A stretch of DNA of 64,000 nucleotides from Cytophagales bacterium Alg240-R148 (GTDB lineage Bacteria; Bacteroidota; Bacteroidia; Cytophagales; Cyclobacteriaceae): the NCBI GenBank assembly GCA_900537185.1, contig LS999826.1, positions 919,521 through 983,520 of the forward strand, written 5' to 3'. Positions 25,667 to 33,934 of this stretch are shown one piece after another. The notes under the pieces were generated by a model, which was given only the letters and a program-made list of their open reading frames with translations, was not told the DNA's origin and searched no databases. Made by a program: the position numbers and the translations under genes. The number at the start of each line of letters is the position of its first letter. The first letter of the stretch is position 1.

Positions 25667-26832
25667 AATATGCAAAAAGTACGGCAAAGATCCATGAAAG
25701 GGGCTCTCTAAAGGAGCCTCTTTTTGCTGCTGCGGCTACCTCTATTGTAGGGCTCGGGGATGCTTTTTTGTACCCAATATTGCCAGTTTACTCTGAACAA
25801 TTGGGGTACAGTGCGTTGTGGGTTGGAGTATTGTTGTCTGTAAATAGATTGGTCAGGGTGGTAGGCAACACTTTTGTTGCCCGTTTAATTTCTAGCTATG
25901 GCTCAAAAAAAATACTATTGTTTTGTTCTGTTTTAGCCGTTATAACCACTGCTTTGTACGGGGTTGGTTTAGGGGTATGGCTATTTTTATTTTGTCGAAT
26001 ACTTTGGGGTTTGTCCTATTCCGGGTTTCAATTAGGGACTTTAAATTTTGCAGCTGCAATTAAAACAAAAAAAGGGTTGGCTTTTGGTCTAGTAAAAAGC
26101 ATCAAGAGTTTAGGGCAGCTGGTTGTTTTGTTTTTGGGTCCAGTGTTGCTAGAACGCGTTGGTCTAACCAACAGTTTTTTTATTATAGCCACAGGTGGCG
26201 GGATGGGTGTCTTACTCCTGTGTTTTTTGCCTAATAAAACAATTCAGTACAGCAAGGAGCCTATTACTTTTAAAAGAACCTTTTCGGTAACCCCAATTAA
26301 TTGGATGGTTTTTGTTTTTGCTCTGGTAGTGGATGGCGTTATGGTGGTAGGGTTGGCTGAATTTTTAAAACCAGATTATGCAACAACCTACCACTTAGTA
26401 GCAGCGGTAGCAGCCTATTTGCTTGTGAAAAGGTTGGCATTGGTAGTGCTTTCTTTATTTGTTGGGTACTTTTCTTTATTTTTTAACCCCTCAAGAATGT
26501 TCCTAGCAGCTGCATGTTTGGTTGTTGGCGGCGTGTTAATGGTGTTGTTCGGATGGACCAGCCTGGGGTTGGTAGTCGTTTTCATTTGCAATAGTGTAGT
26601 CGTTTGTTTTGCACCTTATATAGCGGTTCAGAACAACCCAGTCCATCCTCTTCAACCACTTTCAGCCGTTAGTACCTGGTGGGATATTGGTGCTGCCTTA
26701 GGGGCATTGGTTGGTGTGTATTTATTGCAGAATCTAGCGCATTTCTGGGTGCTGTTGGCGTTGTTTATTCTGTGTTTTATGTCTCTTTTATACTATTTTT
26801 TGGAGACAAGAAATAAAGAGGTGGTGCATTAA
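25657..26832 (+). CDS. MFS transporter, probable efflux pump of the flavoprotein/CC-peptide operon
   Basis: From the ATG at 25657 this is a 391-residue protein with about 12 hydrophobic segments. It has the typical first repeat (AAATSIVGLGDAFLYPILPVY; LLSVNRLVRVVGNTFVARLI with the loop 2-3 basic residues) and AFGLVKSIKSLGQLVV between helices 4 and 5. The open frame reaches back to a GTG at 25609, but that would bury it in the peptide gene; the ATG overlapping the peptide stop is preferred. MFS proteins next to ArsO-like flavoproteins have been proposed as exporters of arsenic species. The real substrate here is unknown. Confidence 0.88.
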   Translation: MLLEYAKSTAKIHERGSLKEPLFAAAATSIVGLGDAFLYPILPVYSEQLGYSALWVGVLLSVNRLVRVVGNTFVARLISSYGSKKILLFCSVLAVITTALYGVGLGVWLFLFCRILWGLSYSGFQLGTLNFAAAIKTKKGLAFGLVKSIKSLGQLVVLFLGPVLLERVGLTNSFFIIATGGGMGVLLLCFLPNKTIQYSKEPITFKRTFSVTPINWMVFVFALVVDGVMVVGLAEFLKPDYATTYHLVAAVAAYLLVKRLALVVLSLFVGYFSLFFNPSRMFLAAACLVVGGVLMVLFGWTSLGLVVVFICNSVVVCFAPYIAVQNNPVHPLQPLSAVSTWWDIGAALGALVGVYLLQNLAHFWVLLALFILCFMSLLYYFLETRNKEVVH

Positions 26833-27092
26833 AACGAAATAAGACTGTGCTTGGCGCCTTAATTAAGTACTTAAGAGGTTTTGGTGAAGCTGGAAATAAG
26901 TAGTACTTTTCAAACCATTTTACAGGATGGGAGGTGTTTGTTGTCGTGCCTATTGTTGTAATGAAATACTCCATTTTATACTGTGGTATGTACGGTTATG
27001 CATAGGTGTTTTTAAAGGTTGGTATTCATTTGCTTGGCTATAAACCCTTTCATCGTTATATACAAAAAAACATTTAAAACATTTGGAATTAT
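26833..27092. other. Intergenic spacer, no gene seen
   Basis: A 260-base AT-rich region. It contains a 12-base perfect palindrome TTAAGTACTTAA just after the MFS gene and no convincing terminator or ORF. Confidence 0.4.
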
Positions 27093-27650
27093 ATGGCTTC
27101 AATATTTGGACATGCATTGGCCGCCACCACAATAGGTAAAGTATACCAAAGCAAAACAGAAGGATGGAAGTTTTATTTATTGGGTATTGTTTGCGCAATT
27201 TTACCAGATGCGGATGTAGTTGGATTCAAATTTGGCATTGCATACGAAAGTTTTTGGGGGCACCGAGGTTTTTCACATTCCTTATTGTTTGCTTTGTTAC
27301 TAGCAGTTTTTGTGGTGTTGGTGTTTTTTAAAAAATCAGGAGGCCAACAAAAGCTTTTACTCGTTTCTTATTACTTTTTATGCACCGCTTCTCATGCTGT
27401 TTTGGATGCCATGACCAGTGGAGGTCTAGGGGTTGCTTTTTTTTCTCCTTGGGAGGACTCCCGTTACTTCTTTCCATTTCGACCTATAAAAGTATCTCCA
27501 ATTGGGATAAAACAGTTTTTTAGTACTTGGGGGATAAAAGTATTGGTAAGCGAATTGGTATGGATTGGAATTCCAACGCTGACCTTTTTAACCTGTAAAG
27601 TATTAATGCAAAAGTTAGTCTTATATTTCATTGAAAAAAAAGAAGGGTAA
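27093..27650 (+). CDS. YdjM-like (DUF457) membrane-bound metal-dependent hydrolase family protein
   Basis: A 185-residue membrane protein. The metal-ligand pattern of the family is visible: an early His (GHALAATTIGKV), ILPDADVVGF, the tandem-His motif WGHRGFSHSLLFALLL, and a later ASHAVLDAMTSGG. About four membrane segments surround these. The family is annotated as metal-dependent hydrolases but with little direct biochemistry. It is followed by a palindrome and the TPR gene on the same strand. Confidence 0.85.
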   Translation: MASIFGHALAATTIGKVYQSKTEGWKFYLLGIVCAILPDADVVGFKFGIAYESFWGHRGFSHSLLFALLLAVFVVLVFFKKSGGQQKLLLVSYYFLCTASHAVLDAMTSGGLGVAFFSPWEDSRYFFPFRPIKVSPIGIKQFFSTWGIKVLVSELVWIGIPTLTFLTCKVLMQKLVLYFIEKKEG

Positions 27651-27653
27651 TAC

Positions 27654-27668
27654 ATCCTTTTAAAGGAT
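27654..27668. promoter_or_regulatory. 15-base inverted repeat upstream of the TPR gene
   Basis: ATCCTTT-T-AAAGGAT is a perfect inverted repeat with a single central base, 46 bases before the TPR gene start. The one-base spacer prevents a normal RNA hairpin, so a protein-binding operator is the more natural reading; no regulator is assigned. Confidence 0.3.
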
Positions 27669-27713
27669 ATTAGCGTTGTTTTTTGGTATGCGTTTTAATA
27701 ACTTATTGCTCCT

Positions 27714-29390
27714 ATGATAGTAAAACGGGTTCTTTTGCTCACCTTTTTGTTGATTAGCCAACATTGTTTTGGACAATTGGACAGTTTGATGTCTGTTTGG
27801 GGTGGCCAGGAATACCCAGATTCCATAAGAATAATGGCATTGCACCAAGCTATTGATGCCCATTTTGTTTATACCAATCCGGATTCAGCAATGGCCTGGA
27901 CCGAAGTAGCCCTGCTTCAAAGCAAATCAAAAGGGTTGGACAAATGCATAGCGGAAAGTTTAAGAATGAAGGGGAAGGTCAGTTTTATGACCGGCAATTT
28001 TGACGACGCATTACAATGGCTCCAACAAAGCTTAGAGAAATCTCAGGCCATTCAGTTTGACGTTGGAATAGCCAGAAACTACAACAATATTGCACGAGTC
28101 AATGCCGAAATTGGCAACTACACTGGCGCCATCGATTATTACGAAAAAAGTTTGGCCATTAGTGCATCCATAAAGGATAAATTTTTGGAAGCTGAATTGT
28201 TGAATAGCATAGGGTATATCAACTTACTACAAGGCAATAACGACTTGTCGATTCAGTACTTTGATCGAAGCAAATTGATATCGAAGCAAGAGCAATACCA
28301 TTTGCTACATTCTTATACGTTGAACAATACCGGAACGGCTCTCGAAGGAAAAATGTTAATTGACTCGGCCATAAGCTATTATCGGCAAAGTTTGGAAATA
28401 AAAAAACGTATAAATAACACCAGGGGTATTGCATATTCGCAGGCAGCTTTGGCCAAGGCGTTGAACAAAAGAGGGGCCTATGACGCCGCTTTGGAGTATA
28501 TCGAATTAAGTTTGAAATTGCGAACAAGTATTGATGATAAAAGTGGTGTAGCCGATGCCATGGTTATAAAAGCCTCTGTTTTATTGGTCCAAGGAAAAAT
28601 TGGCTCATGCATTCAGTGGGCAGAAAAGGGCCTTGCAATTGCAAAGCATATTGGGGTGTCCAGTGTCGTGAAAGACGCCTCCGAAATTCTCTATAAGGCC
28701 CACAAAAAAAACAACAACATCTCCGCATCTTTTAAATATTTGGAATCTTTTAAAGCGCTAGACGACAGCCTTAAAAATATAAGCATTCAGGAGGAATTGC
28801 TCAAACACAAATACCAGAATGAATATGAAAAAAAGGTAATAGGAGACAGCATCAATTTTTCGAACCATTTGAAGATGGATGCCTTGGCAATACAAGAGCA
28901 GAATGCCTTAATAGAGCGCAATAGATACGAGAATATATTGTTGTATGGAGGGCTTTTTACTTTTGTAATTTTGGTGTTGGTGCTGGTACGATACTTAAAA
29001 CTTGAAAAAACTGCCAAGTTAGAAGTTACCAAACAGAAAAATGCTGTTGAGTTGCACCGAGATGAAATGAAAGAGGCCAAGTTTTTATTGGAAGAGCGAA
29101 ATGAAGAAATTAAAGTGCTCAATTCTAATTTGGAAAGTACAGTAACCAAACGAACACAGGAATTGAAAAATTCTTTGGATAAGTTACAAGAGCACCAATG
29201 GGAGTTGTCCCACAAAATTAGAGGCCCCATAGCAACCATTAGAGGGTTGCTGTTGCTTATTGAAAACGACAAGATAAATAGCGAAGACAACGCGGTAATA
29301 CTTCAAAAACTAAAAGAGAGTACCAGTGCCTTGGATGTTGTAATTGCGGAGTTATCAGAGAAACTTGATGATGCTTCAGAAATACGCTAA
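27714..29390 (+). CDS. TPR sensor protein with membrane helix, coiled coil and kinase-less histidine-kinase DHp domain
   Basis: A 558-residue protein. A signal peptide (about residues 1-20) is followed by six or seven tetratricopeptide repeats (about 50-360; for example DDALQWLQQSLEKSQAI and GAIDYYEKSLAISASI), a membrane helix (about 405-427, ILLYGGLFTFVILVLVLVRY), a coiled coil with a T-K-R-T-x-E-L-K-like end, and then LSHKIRGPIATIRGLLLL, a clear histidine-kinase H-box with the phospho-acceptor His. The protein stops about 55 residues after the H-box, so the ATPase domain (N, G1 and G2 boxes) is absent. Similar truncated architectures occur in Bacteroidota; the output mechanism is unclear. 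Confidence 0.85.
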   Translation: MIVKRVLLLTFLLISQHCFGQLDSLMSVWGGQEYPDSIRIMALHQAIDAHFVYTNPDSAMAWTEVALLQSKSKGLDKCIAESLRMKGKVSFMTGNFDDALQWLQQSLEKSQAIQFDVGIARNYNNIARVNAEIGNYTGAIDYYEKSLAISASIKDKFLEAELLNSIGYINLLQGNNDLSIQYFDRSKLISKQEQYHLLHSYTLNNTGTALEGKMLIDSAISYYRQSLEIKKRINNTRGIAYSQAALAKALNKRGAYDAALEYIELSLKLRTSIDDKSGVADAMVIKASVLLVQGKIGSCIQWAEKGLAIAKHIGVSSVVKDASEILYKAHKKNNNISASFKYLESFKALDDSLKNISIQEELLKHKYQNEYEKKVIGDSINFSNHLKMDALAIQEQNALIERNRYENILLYGGLFTFVILVLVLVRYLKLEKTAKLEVTKQKNAVELHRDEMKEAKFLLEERNEEIKVLNSNLESTVTKRTQELKNSLDKLQEHQWELSHKIRGPIATIRGLLLLIENDKINSEDNAVILQKLKESTSALDVVIAELSEKLDDASEIR

Positions 29391-29506
29391 AACCGAATTG
29401 TCTACTTGAAAACAGAAAAGTTGAGTAGCCAAAATAGTTCTTTTGCCCACCATTTGTGTATCTATAGCATATACCTTATTTTTATCGGTACCTAAACACC
29501 GTTACT

Positions 29507-31714
29507 ATGAAACTAATGAAAAGACTTTGGCTTTTGTTTTTGCCTCTAATTCTAGCCTGTTCAGATAACAAAAAATCAGAAGTAAATGAAGAGGAGAAAC
29601 GTTGGGAAAACCACGCAAAACACGTTGAAATAATTCGGGATGATTTTGGCGTGCCGCATATTTACGGTAAAACGGATGCCAACGCAGTGTTTGGGTTGCT
29701 GTACGCACAATGCGAAGATGATTTCAACAGAGTAGAGCAGAATTACATTTGGGCAACCGGGAGGTTGGCAGAAGTGGAAGGAGAGAAAGCGCTTTACAGT
29801 GATTTAAGAGCCAATTTGTTCATGACCGAAATCGAGGCCATAGAACGGTACGAAAAGGCACCAGATTGGCTCAAAGATCTGTGTGTGGCTTTTGCTGATG
29901 GCATTAATTATTATTTGGAAACACATCCAGAAGTACAACCTAAACTGATAACGCACTTTGAACCTTGGATGCCTATGTATTTTAGTGAAGGTTCGATAGG
30001 CGGGGATATTGAGCGCATCTCGACTCAGAAAATAAAAGCGTTTTACGAAAGTGGTGCACCTGAAGTGGCCATGCAACCGGTGCACGACGGCTTACTTCGG
30101 CTATCAGATAATGAACCAAGGGGGTCCAACGGTTTTGCTCTTTCAGGGCAAAAAACGGCCTCTGGAAATGCCATGTTACTCATCAATCCGCATACTTCCT
30201 TTTTCTTTAGAGGGGAAGTGCATGTTGTGAGCGAAGAAGGTTTGAATGCTTATGGTGCCGTTACTTGGGGGCAGTTTTTTGTATACCAAGGTTTCAATGA
30301 AAAAACGGGGTGGATGCATACCTCGACTTATACCGATATCCTAGATGAATTTACGGAAACCGTTGAAACGGACAAAAATGGAAAGGTGTATGCATATGGA
30401 GAAGAAAGGAGGCCAGTAGATTCGGTGCAAATAGAGTTGAAATACAAAGAAGGGACAACAATAAAAACAAAACCATTTACAATGTACCGCACCCACCATG
30501 GTCCAGTAACCCATAGTCAAGCAGGGAAATGGGTGTCTACTGCCATGATGTGGGACCCAGTAAACGCGTTGGTCCAATCCTATACTAGAACGAAACTAGC
30601 CGACCACAAGGCGTTTAGAGACATGATGGACATTCGTACCAATTCATCCAATAACACAGTGTACGCAGATGCAGAAGGAAATATAGCGTATTACCATGGG
30701 AATTTTATTCCTAAAAGAGATACCACATTTGATTATACAAATCCTGTGGATGGAAGCAACCCTGCTACCGATTGGCAAGGGTTACACGATGTTGCTGATA
30801 ACATAACAGTGATTAATCCATCCAACGGCTGGATCCAAAATTGTAATTCTACCCCTTTTACCAGTGCAGGAGCCTCCAGTCCTAAAGCCAAAGACTATCC
30901 CAAATACATGTCGGAGAATATAGAAAATTTTAGAGGAGTTCATGCCATTCGGTTGTTAGAGAAAGCCAGTGATTTGACATTGGATGGGCTCATCAAACTA
31001 GCTTACGACCCCTACCTGCCAGCTTTCGAGACTTCCATTCCAGGATTGATTCACGCCTTTAACCAGCACACCGACAGCCATAAAACCCTTACCGAACCGA
31101 TGGAGATTTTAGAAGGTTGGGATTTTTCAGTTTCTAAAGAAAGCAAAGCCATGACACTTGCGCACTTTTATACCATACATTATTTACGGAATGGAGAGTT
31201 TCCAGAAGGGCTGAGCTTTATGGAACGAGTAGAGTATTTAGCACAGGTTTCCGATCCAATTGAAAGATTGGAAATGTTCCAGGCAACATTAAAAAGTTTG
31301 CAGGAAGATTATGGCAGTTGGAATTTGGCATGGGGCGAGGTGAATCGGTACCAACGCATTAATGGAGACATACGCCAACCATTTGATGATGCTGCAACAA
31401 GTTTACCCGTTGGCCTGGCCTCTGGAAGGTGGGGCGCTTTGGCTTCTTTTGGGGCTAGAAGGTATAATGGCACCAAAAAATTATACGGAACATCGGGCAA
31501 CAGCTTTGTAGCAGTAGTAGAATTTGGAGATAAAGTACACGCTAAGTCTATGTTGGCAGGAGGGCAAAGTGGTGACCCAACCTCCAAACATTTTTCTGAT
31601 CAAGCCCAACGTTATGTAGACGTACAATTTAAGGAGGTGGCCTACTACAAAGAAGACGTGGAGAAAAGGGCTCAAAAAAGGTACCATCCTGGGGCACAAA
31701 TTGAAAAAAAATAA
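29507..31714 (+). CDS. Penicillin-acylase-family (Ntn hydrolase) lipoprotein
   Basis: A 735-residue protein with a lipoprotein signal (LLFLPLILAC, Cys at 18). The alpha-chain start VEIIRDDFGVPHIYGKTDAN is characteristic. The autocatalytic cleavage and nucleophile site is EPRGSNGFALSG, with the catalytic Ser at about residue 207, followed by INPHTSFFFRGEVHVV. The beta chain contains RTHHGPVTHSQAG and ends with the family's GGQSGDPTSKHFSDQ motif. Relatives deacylate beta-lactams, echinocandins or acyl-homoserine lactones; the substrate is not determinable here. It lies in the envelope and is followed after 26 bases by a Crp-type regulator. Confidence 0.93.
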   Translation: MKLMKRLWLLFLPLILACSDNKKSEVNEEEKRWENHAKHVEIIRDDFGVPHIYGKTDANAVFGLLYAQCEDDFNRVEQNYIWATGRLAEVEGEKALYSDLRANLFMTEIEAIERYEKAPDWLKDLCVAFADGINYYLETHPEVQPKLITHFEPWMPMYFSEGSIGGDIERISTQKIKAFYESGAPEVAMQPVHDGLLRLSDNEPRGSNGFALSGQKTASGNAMLLINPHTSFFFRGEVHVVSEEGLNAYGAVTWGQFFVYQGFNEKTGWMHTSTYTDILDEFTETVETDKNGKVYAYGEERRPVDSVQIELKYKEGTTIKTKPFTMYRTHHGPVTHSQAGKWVSTAMMWDPVNALVQSYTRTKLADHKAFRDMMDIRTNSSNNTVYADAEGNIAYYHGNFIPKRDTTFDYTNPVDGSNPATDWQGLHDVADNITVINPSNGWIQNCNSTPFTSAGASSPKAKDYPKYMSENIENFRGVHAIRLLEKASDLTLDGLIKLAYDPYLPAFETSIPGLIHAFNQHTDSHKTLTEPMEILEGWDFSVSKESKAMTLAHFYTIHYLRNGEFPEGLSFMERVEYLAQVSDPIERLEMFQATLKSLQEDYGSWNLAWGEVNRYQRINGDIRQPFDDAATSLPVGLASGRWGALASFGARRYNGTKKLYGTSGNSFVAVVEFGDKVHAKSMLAGGQSGDPTSKHFSDQAQRYVDVQFKEVAYYKEDVEKRAQKRYHPGAQIEKK

Positions 31715-31740
31715 CCAAGGCTATTGTCCTCAGATATACC

Positions 31741-32325
31741 ATGCCAATAACCAATCTTATGGATCATTTAGATGCTTTTTTAACGTTAAGCCCCATAGAA
31801 AAGGAGGAATTAACCAAAAGAGCATCTTTGAAAAAATATAAAAGGCGCCAGTTTTTATTGTCGGAGGGAGAGGTCTGCCAAAATTATGCTTTTGTATCGA
31901 AAGGGTGTTTCAAAACTTATAAAGTGGATGAAGCTGGTAAAGAGCACAACATAATGTTTGCAGTTGAAAATCAATGGGCTGCTGATATTGGAAGTTTTCA
32001 TTCAGAAAAACCTTCAGCCTTGTACATCGAAGCGGTGGAACCATCCGAGGTACTCCTTTTACACAAAAAGGATATGATTTATTTCTATACCCACTTTTAT
32101 AGTTTCAATAGAACCTTTCGGGTAATGGTAGAGGACAATTTTGTCGATTTGCAGAACCGTTTGATTCAAATGATAAGTACAACTGCAGAAGAAAGGTATT
32201 TTGATTTTGTAAAGCGTTTCCCCGATTTGGACAACCGGCTATCCAACGCTCAAATCGCATCTTATATTGGTATTACGCCAGAATTTTTGAGCCGAATAAG
32301 AAATGGTCTTGCCAATAGACCTTGA
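31741..32325 (+). CDS. Crp/Fnr-family transcriptional regulator with FNR-type recognition helix
   Basis: A 194-residue protein: a cyclic-nucleotide-binding-like beta barrel (about 20-115; LLSEGEVCQNYAFVSKGCFK), a dimer helix, and a short winged HTH at the end (RLSNAQIASYIGITPEFLSR). The recognition helix carries E-x-x-S-R (EFLSR), as in FNR, where these residues read TTGAT. It lacks the N-terminal Cys cluster of oxygen-sensing FNR, and its two barrel cysteines are not in that pattern. An FNR-like sequence overlaps its own stop codon (32322-32335). Confidence 0.9.
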   Translation: MPITNLMDHLDAFLTLSPIEKEELTKRASLKKYKRRQFLLSEGEVCQNYAFVSKGCFKTYKVDEAGKEHNIMFAVENQWAADIGSFHSEKPSALYIEAVEPSEVLLLHKKDMIYFYTHFYSFNRTFRVMVEDNFVDLQNRLIQMISTTAEERYFDFVKRFPDLDNRLSNAQIASYIGITPEFLSRIRNGLANRP

Positions 32326-32342
32326 TCTAGGTCAAGGTTTTT
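32319..32342 (+). terminator. Possible terminator at the end of the Crp/Fnr-family gene
   Basis: ACCTTGA (32319-32325) pairs with TCAAGGT (32332-32338) and is followed by a short T-run. The same bases form the FNR-like site, so terminator and operator readings compete. The stem overlaps the stop codon. Confidence 0.45.
32322..32335. promoter_or_regulatory. FNR-like binding site
   Basis: TTGAT-CTAG-GTCAA differs from the FNR consensus TTGAT-N4-ATCAA at one base. The 9-base string CTAGGTCAA recurs at 32350-32358, 23 bases further on, about two helical turns. The site lies 77 bases before the next gene and beside a regulator whose recognition helix has the FNR-type E-x-x-S-R residues. Confidence 0.45.
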
Positions 32343-32411
32343 AAATGTACTAGGTCAACGGAAGTGGAGAGTTAATTTGCGCAATTTTGTTTTACAAAAA
32401 AACATAACAAA

Positions 32412-32873
32412 ATGAAGGCAATACAAATTATAGCAGTCATGCAAATATGGGTGCTAGTTTTTGCTACTGTTCAAGCGCAAAACAAATCGATTATGCAAGA
32501 AAAAGAAAGTATTAAAAAAACGCTCTTATTATACAGAGATGCACTCAATTCTTCCAACACCGAAGCCGTTTTACAATTGTATGCTGCGGATGGCGTTTTT
32601 ATGCCAGCTGCTGGCCCAACGGCGATTGGCTCCAAGCAATTAAAAGAGGCATATGATTTTGTGTTTTCCAATATCCAATTAAATATAGAATTTTATATAG
32701 AGGAAATCGAAGTCGTAGGTGCCCATGCCTTTGCCAGAACCAGCTCTAAAGGAACCACTTTGGTGCATGCTACCAATGCAAGCATGCCAGAAGAAAATAG
32801 AGAGCTGTTTGTTTTGAAAAAAAACCAAGGCAATTGGGAAATAGACCGGTACATGTTCAATAAGAAACAATAA
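32412..32873 (+). CDS. Exported SnoaL/NTF2-like (DUF4440-type) protein
   Basis: A 153-residue protein with a signal peptide (about residues 1-22, ending TVQAQ). The body is an NTF2-fold: a first helix KESIKKTLLLYRDALNSSNT, then VLQLYAADGVFMPAAGPTAIG, and a closing strand GNWEIDRYMFNK. Proteins of this type bind or act on small ligands, but no specific activity can be assigned. Its stop is one base before the ATG of the oxidoreductase (TAATATG), so they are co-transcribed. The FNR-like site upstream may control both. Confidence 0.8.
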   Translation: MKAIQIIAVMQIWVLVFATVQAQNKSIMQEKESIKKTLLLYRDALNSSNTEAVLQLYAADGVFMPAAGPTAIGSKQLKEAYDFVFSNIQLNIEFYIEEIEVVGAHAFARTSSKGTTLVHATNASMPEENRELFVLKKNQGNWEIDRYMFNKKQ

Positions 32874-32874
32874 T

Positions 32875-33843
32875 ATGAAGGCAGTAGTTACTACCAAGGC
32901 AGGGGATCCGTCCGTGTTAAAATTAAAAGAATTGGAAGTGCCAAAGGCAAAAAAAGGCTGGGTTCTTATAAAAGTAAGGACGTTCGGCCTGAATCGGTCC
33001 GAAATATTTACAAGACAGGGCCATTCTCCTAATGTGGTTTTTCCAAGAGTTCAAGGGATTGAATGTGTTGGAGAAGTAGAAGAAGATCCGTCTGGGGTAT
33101 TGGCCAAGGGGCAAAAGGTAGCCGCTATTATGGGGGGAATGGGCAGGGCGTTTGATGGAGGGTATGCTGCATATTGCCTAGTACCTCAGAAAATAATATT
33201 TCCATTTGAAAGCAGCTTACCTTGGGACGTTTTAGGGGCGATCCCGGAAATGTTTCAGACAGTGTCTGGTTCTTTAAATGAAGCCTTAGAGTTAAAAAAA
33301 GGAGAAAGTTTATTGATTAGAGGTGGAACATCTTCTATCGGAATGCTGGCTTGCCAATTGGCCAAAAGCATGGGGGTTGTGGTACTGTCAACAACCAGAA
33401 ACCCGAATAAAAAAGAGGCTCTCATACAAAATGGTGCAGATTATGTTGTGTTAGATGGAGGTCTGGTTGGTGATCAAGTCAGAAAAATATATCCCAATGG
33501 GGTCCATAAGGTGCTGGAATTAATCGGGACTGTTACTTTAAAAGATTCATTGCAATGCATAGGGAAAAAAGGAGTGGTTTGCATGACTGGAATTTTAGGA
33601 AACGAGTGGGATATGAAAAATTTTACTCCAATGGAAGATATTCCGTCTTTAGGCAGGCTTACGGTATATGGCGGGGATGCTGAAAACCTTACGAATGCTG
33701 ATCTTCAAAATTTCATTGATTTGGTAGAGTCTGGGTCTATTAAACTGAAAATTGATACTGTTTTTAAGTTAGACCAATTACCCGAAGCACATCGTTATAT
33801 GGAAAACAACAGGGCCAAAGGTAAATTAGTAGTAGCCATTTAA
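32875..33843 (+). CDS. Quinone oxidoreductase-like MDR-family NAD(P)H dehydrogenase (zinc-independent)
   Basis: A 322-residue protein of the medium-chain dehydrogenase/reductase superfamily: N-terminal GroES-like domain (residues about 1-130; VRTFGLNRSEIFTRQG) and a Rossmann domain with GTSSIGMLACQLAKSMGV, the dinucleotide-binding turn. No structural zinc-site cysteines are seen, fitting the quinone-oxidoreductase branch. The usual end AHRYMENNRAKGKLVVAI is present. It is cotranscribed with the SnoaL-like gene. It may reduce quinones or enones; the substrate is not known. Confidence 0.9.
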   Translation: MKAVVTTKAGDPSVLKLKELEVPKAKKGWVLIKVRTFGLNRSEIFTRQGHSPNVVFPRVQGIECVGEVEEDPSGVLAKGQKVAAIMGGMGRAFDGGYAAYCLVPQKIIFPFESSLPWDVLGAIPEMFQTVSGSLNEALELKKGESLLIRGGTSSIGMLACQLAKSMGVVVLSTTRNPNKKEALIQNGADYVVLDGGLVGDQVRKIYPNGVHKVLELIGTVTLKDSLQCIGKKGVVCMTGILGNEWDMKNFTPMEDIPSLGRLTVYGGDAENLTNADLQNFIDLVESGSIKLKIDTVFKLDQLPEAHRYMENNRAKGKLVVAI

Positions 33844-33934
33844 TGAAAAAAATATGGTTTAAGTCTGTGCATATGCTTCTTGTTTTAAACCTTATTTTAG
33901 TATATTGAAGGTTGAATAATAAGCATTTACAAAA

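Noticed and set aside
26862-26875. TTAAGTACTTAA palindrome after the MFS gene
   Set aside because: Short AT-rich palindrome with no repeat copy nearby and no link to a promoter.
28787-29290. 167-codon open frame on the minus strand inside the TPR gene
   Set aside because: Antisense to a well-supported coding gene with recognisable domains; no family features of its own.
33856-33891. GGTTTAA/TTAAACC repeat after the quinone oxidoreductase gene
   Set aside because: Long loop and poor T-run; too weak to call a terminator.
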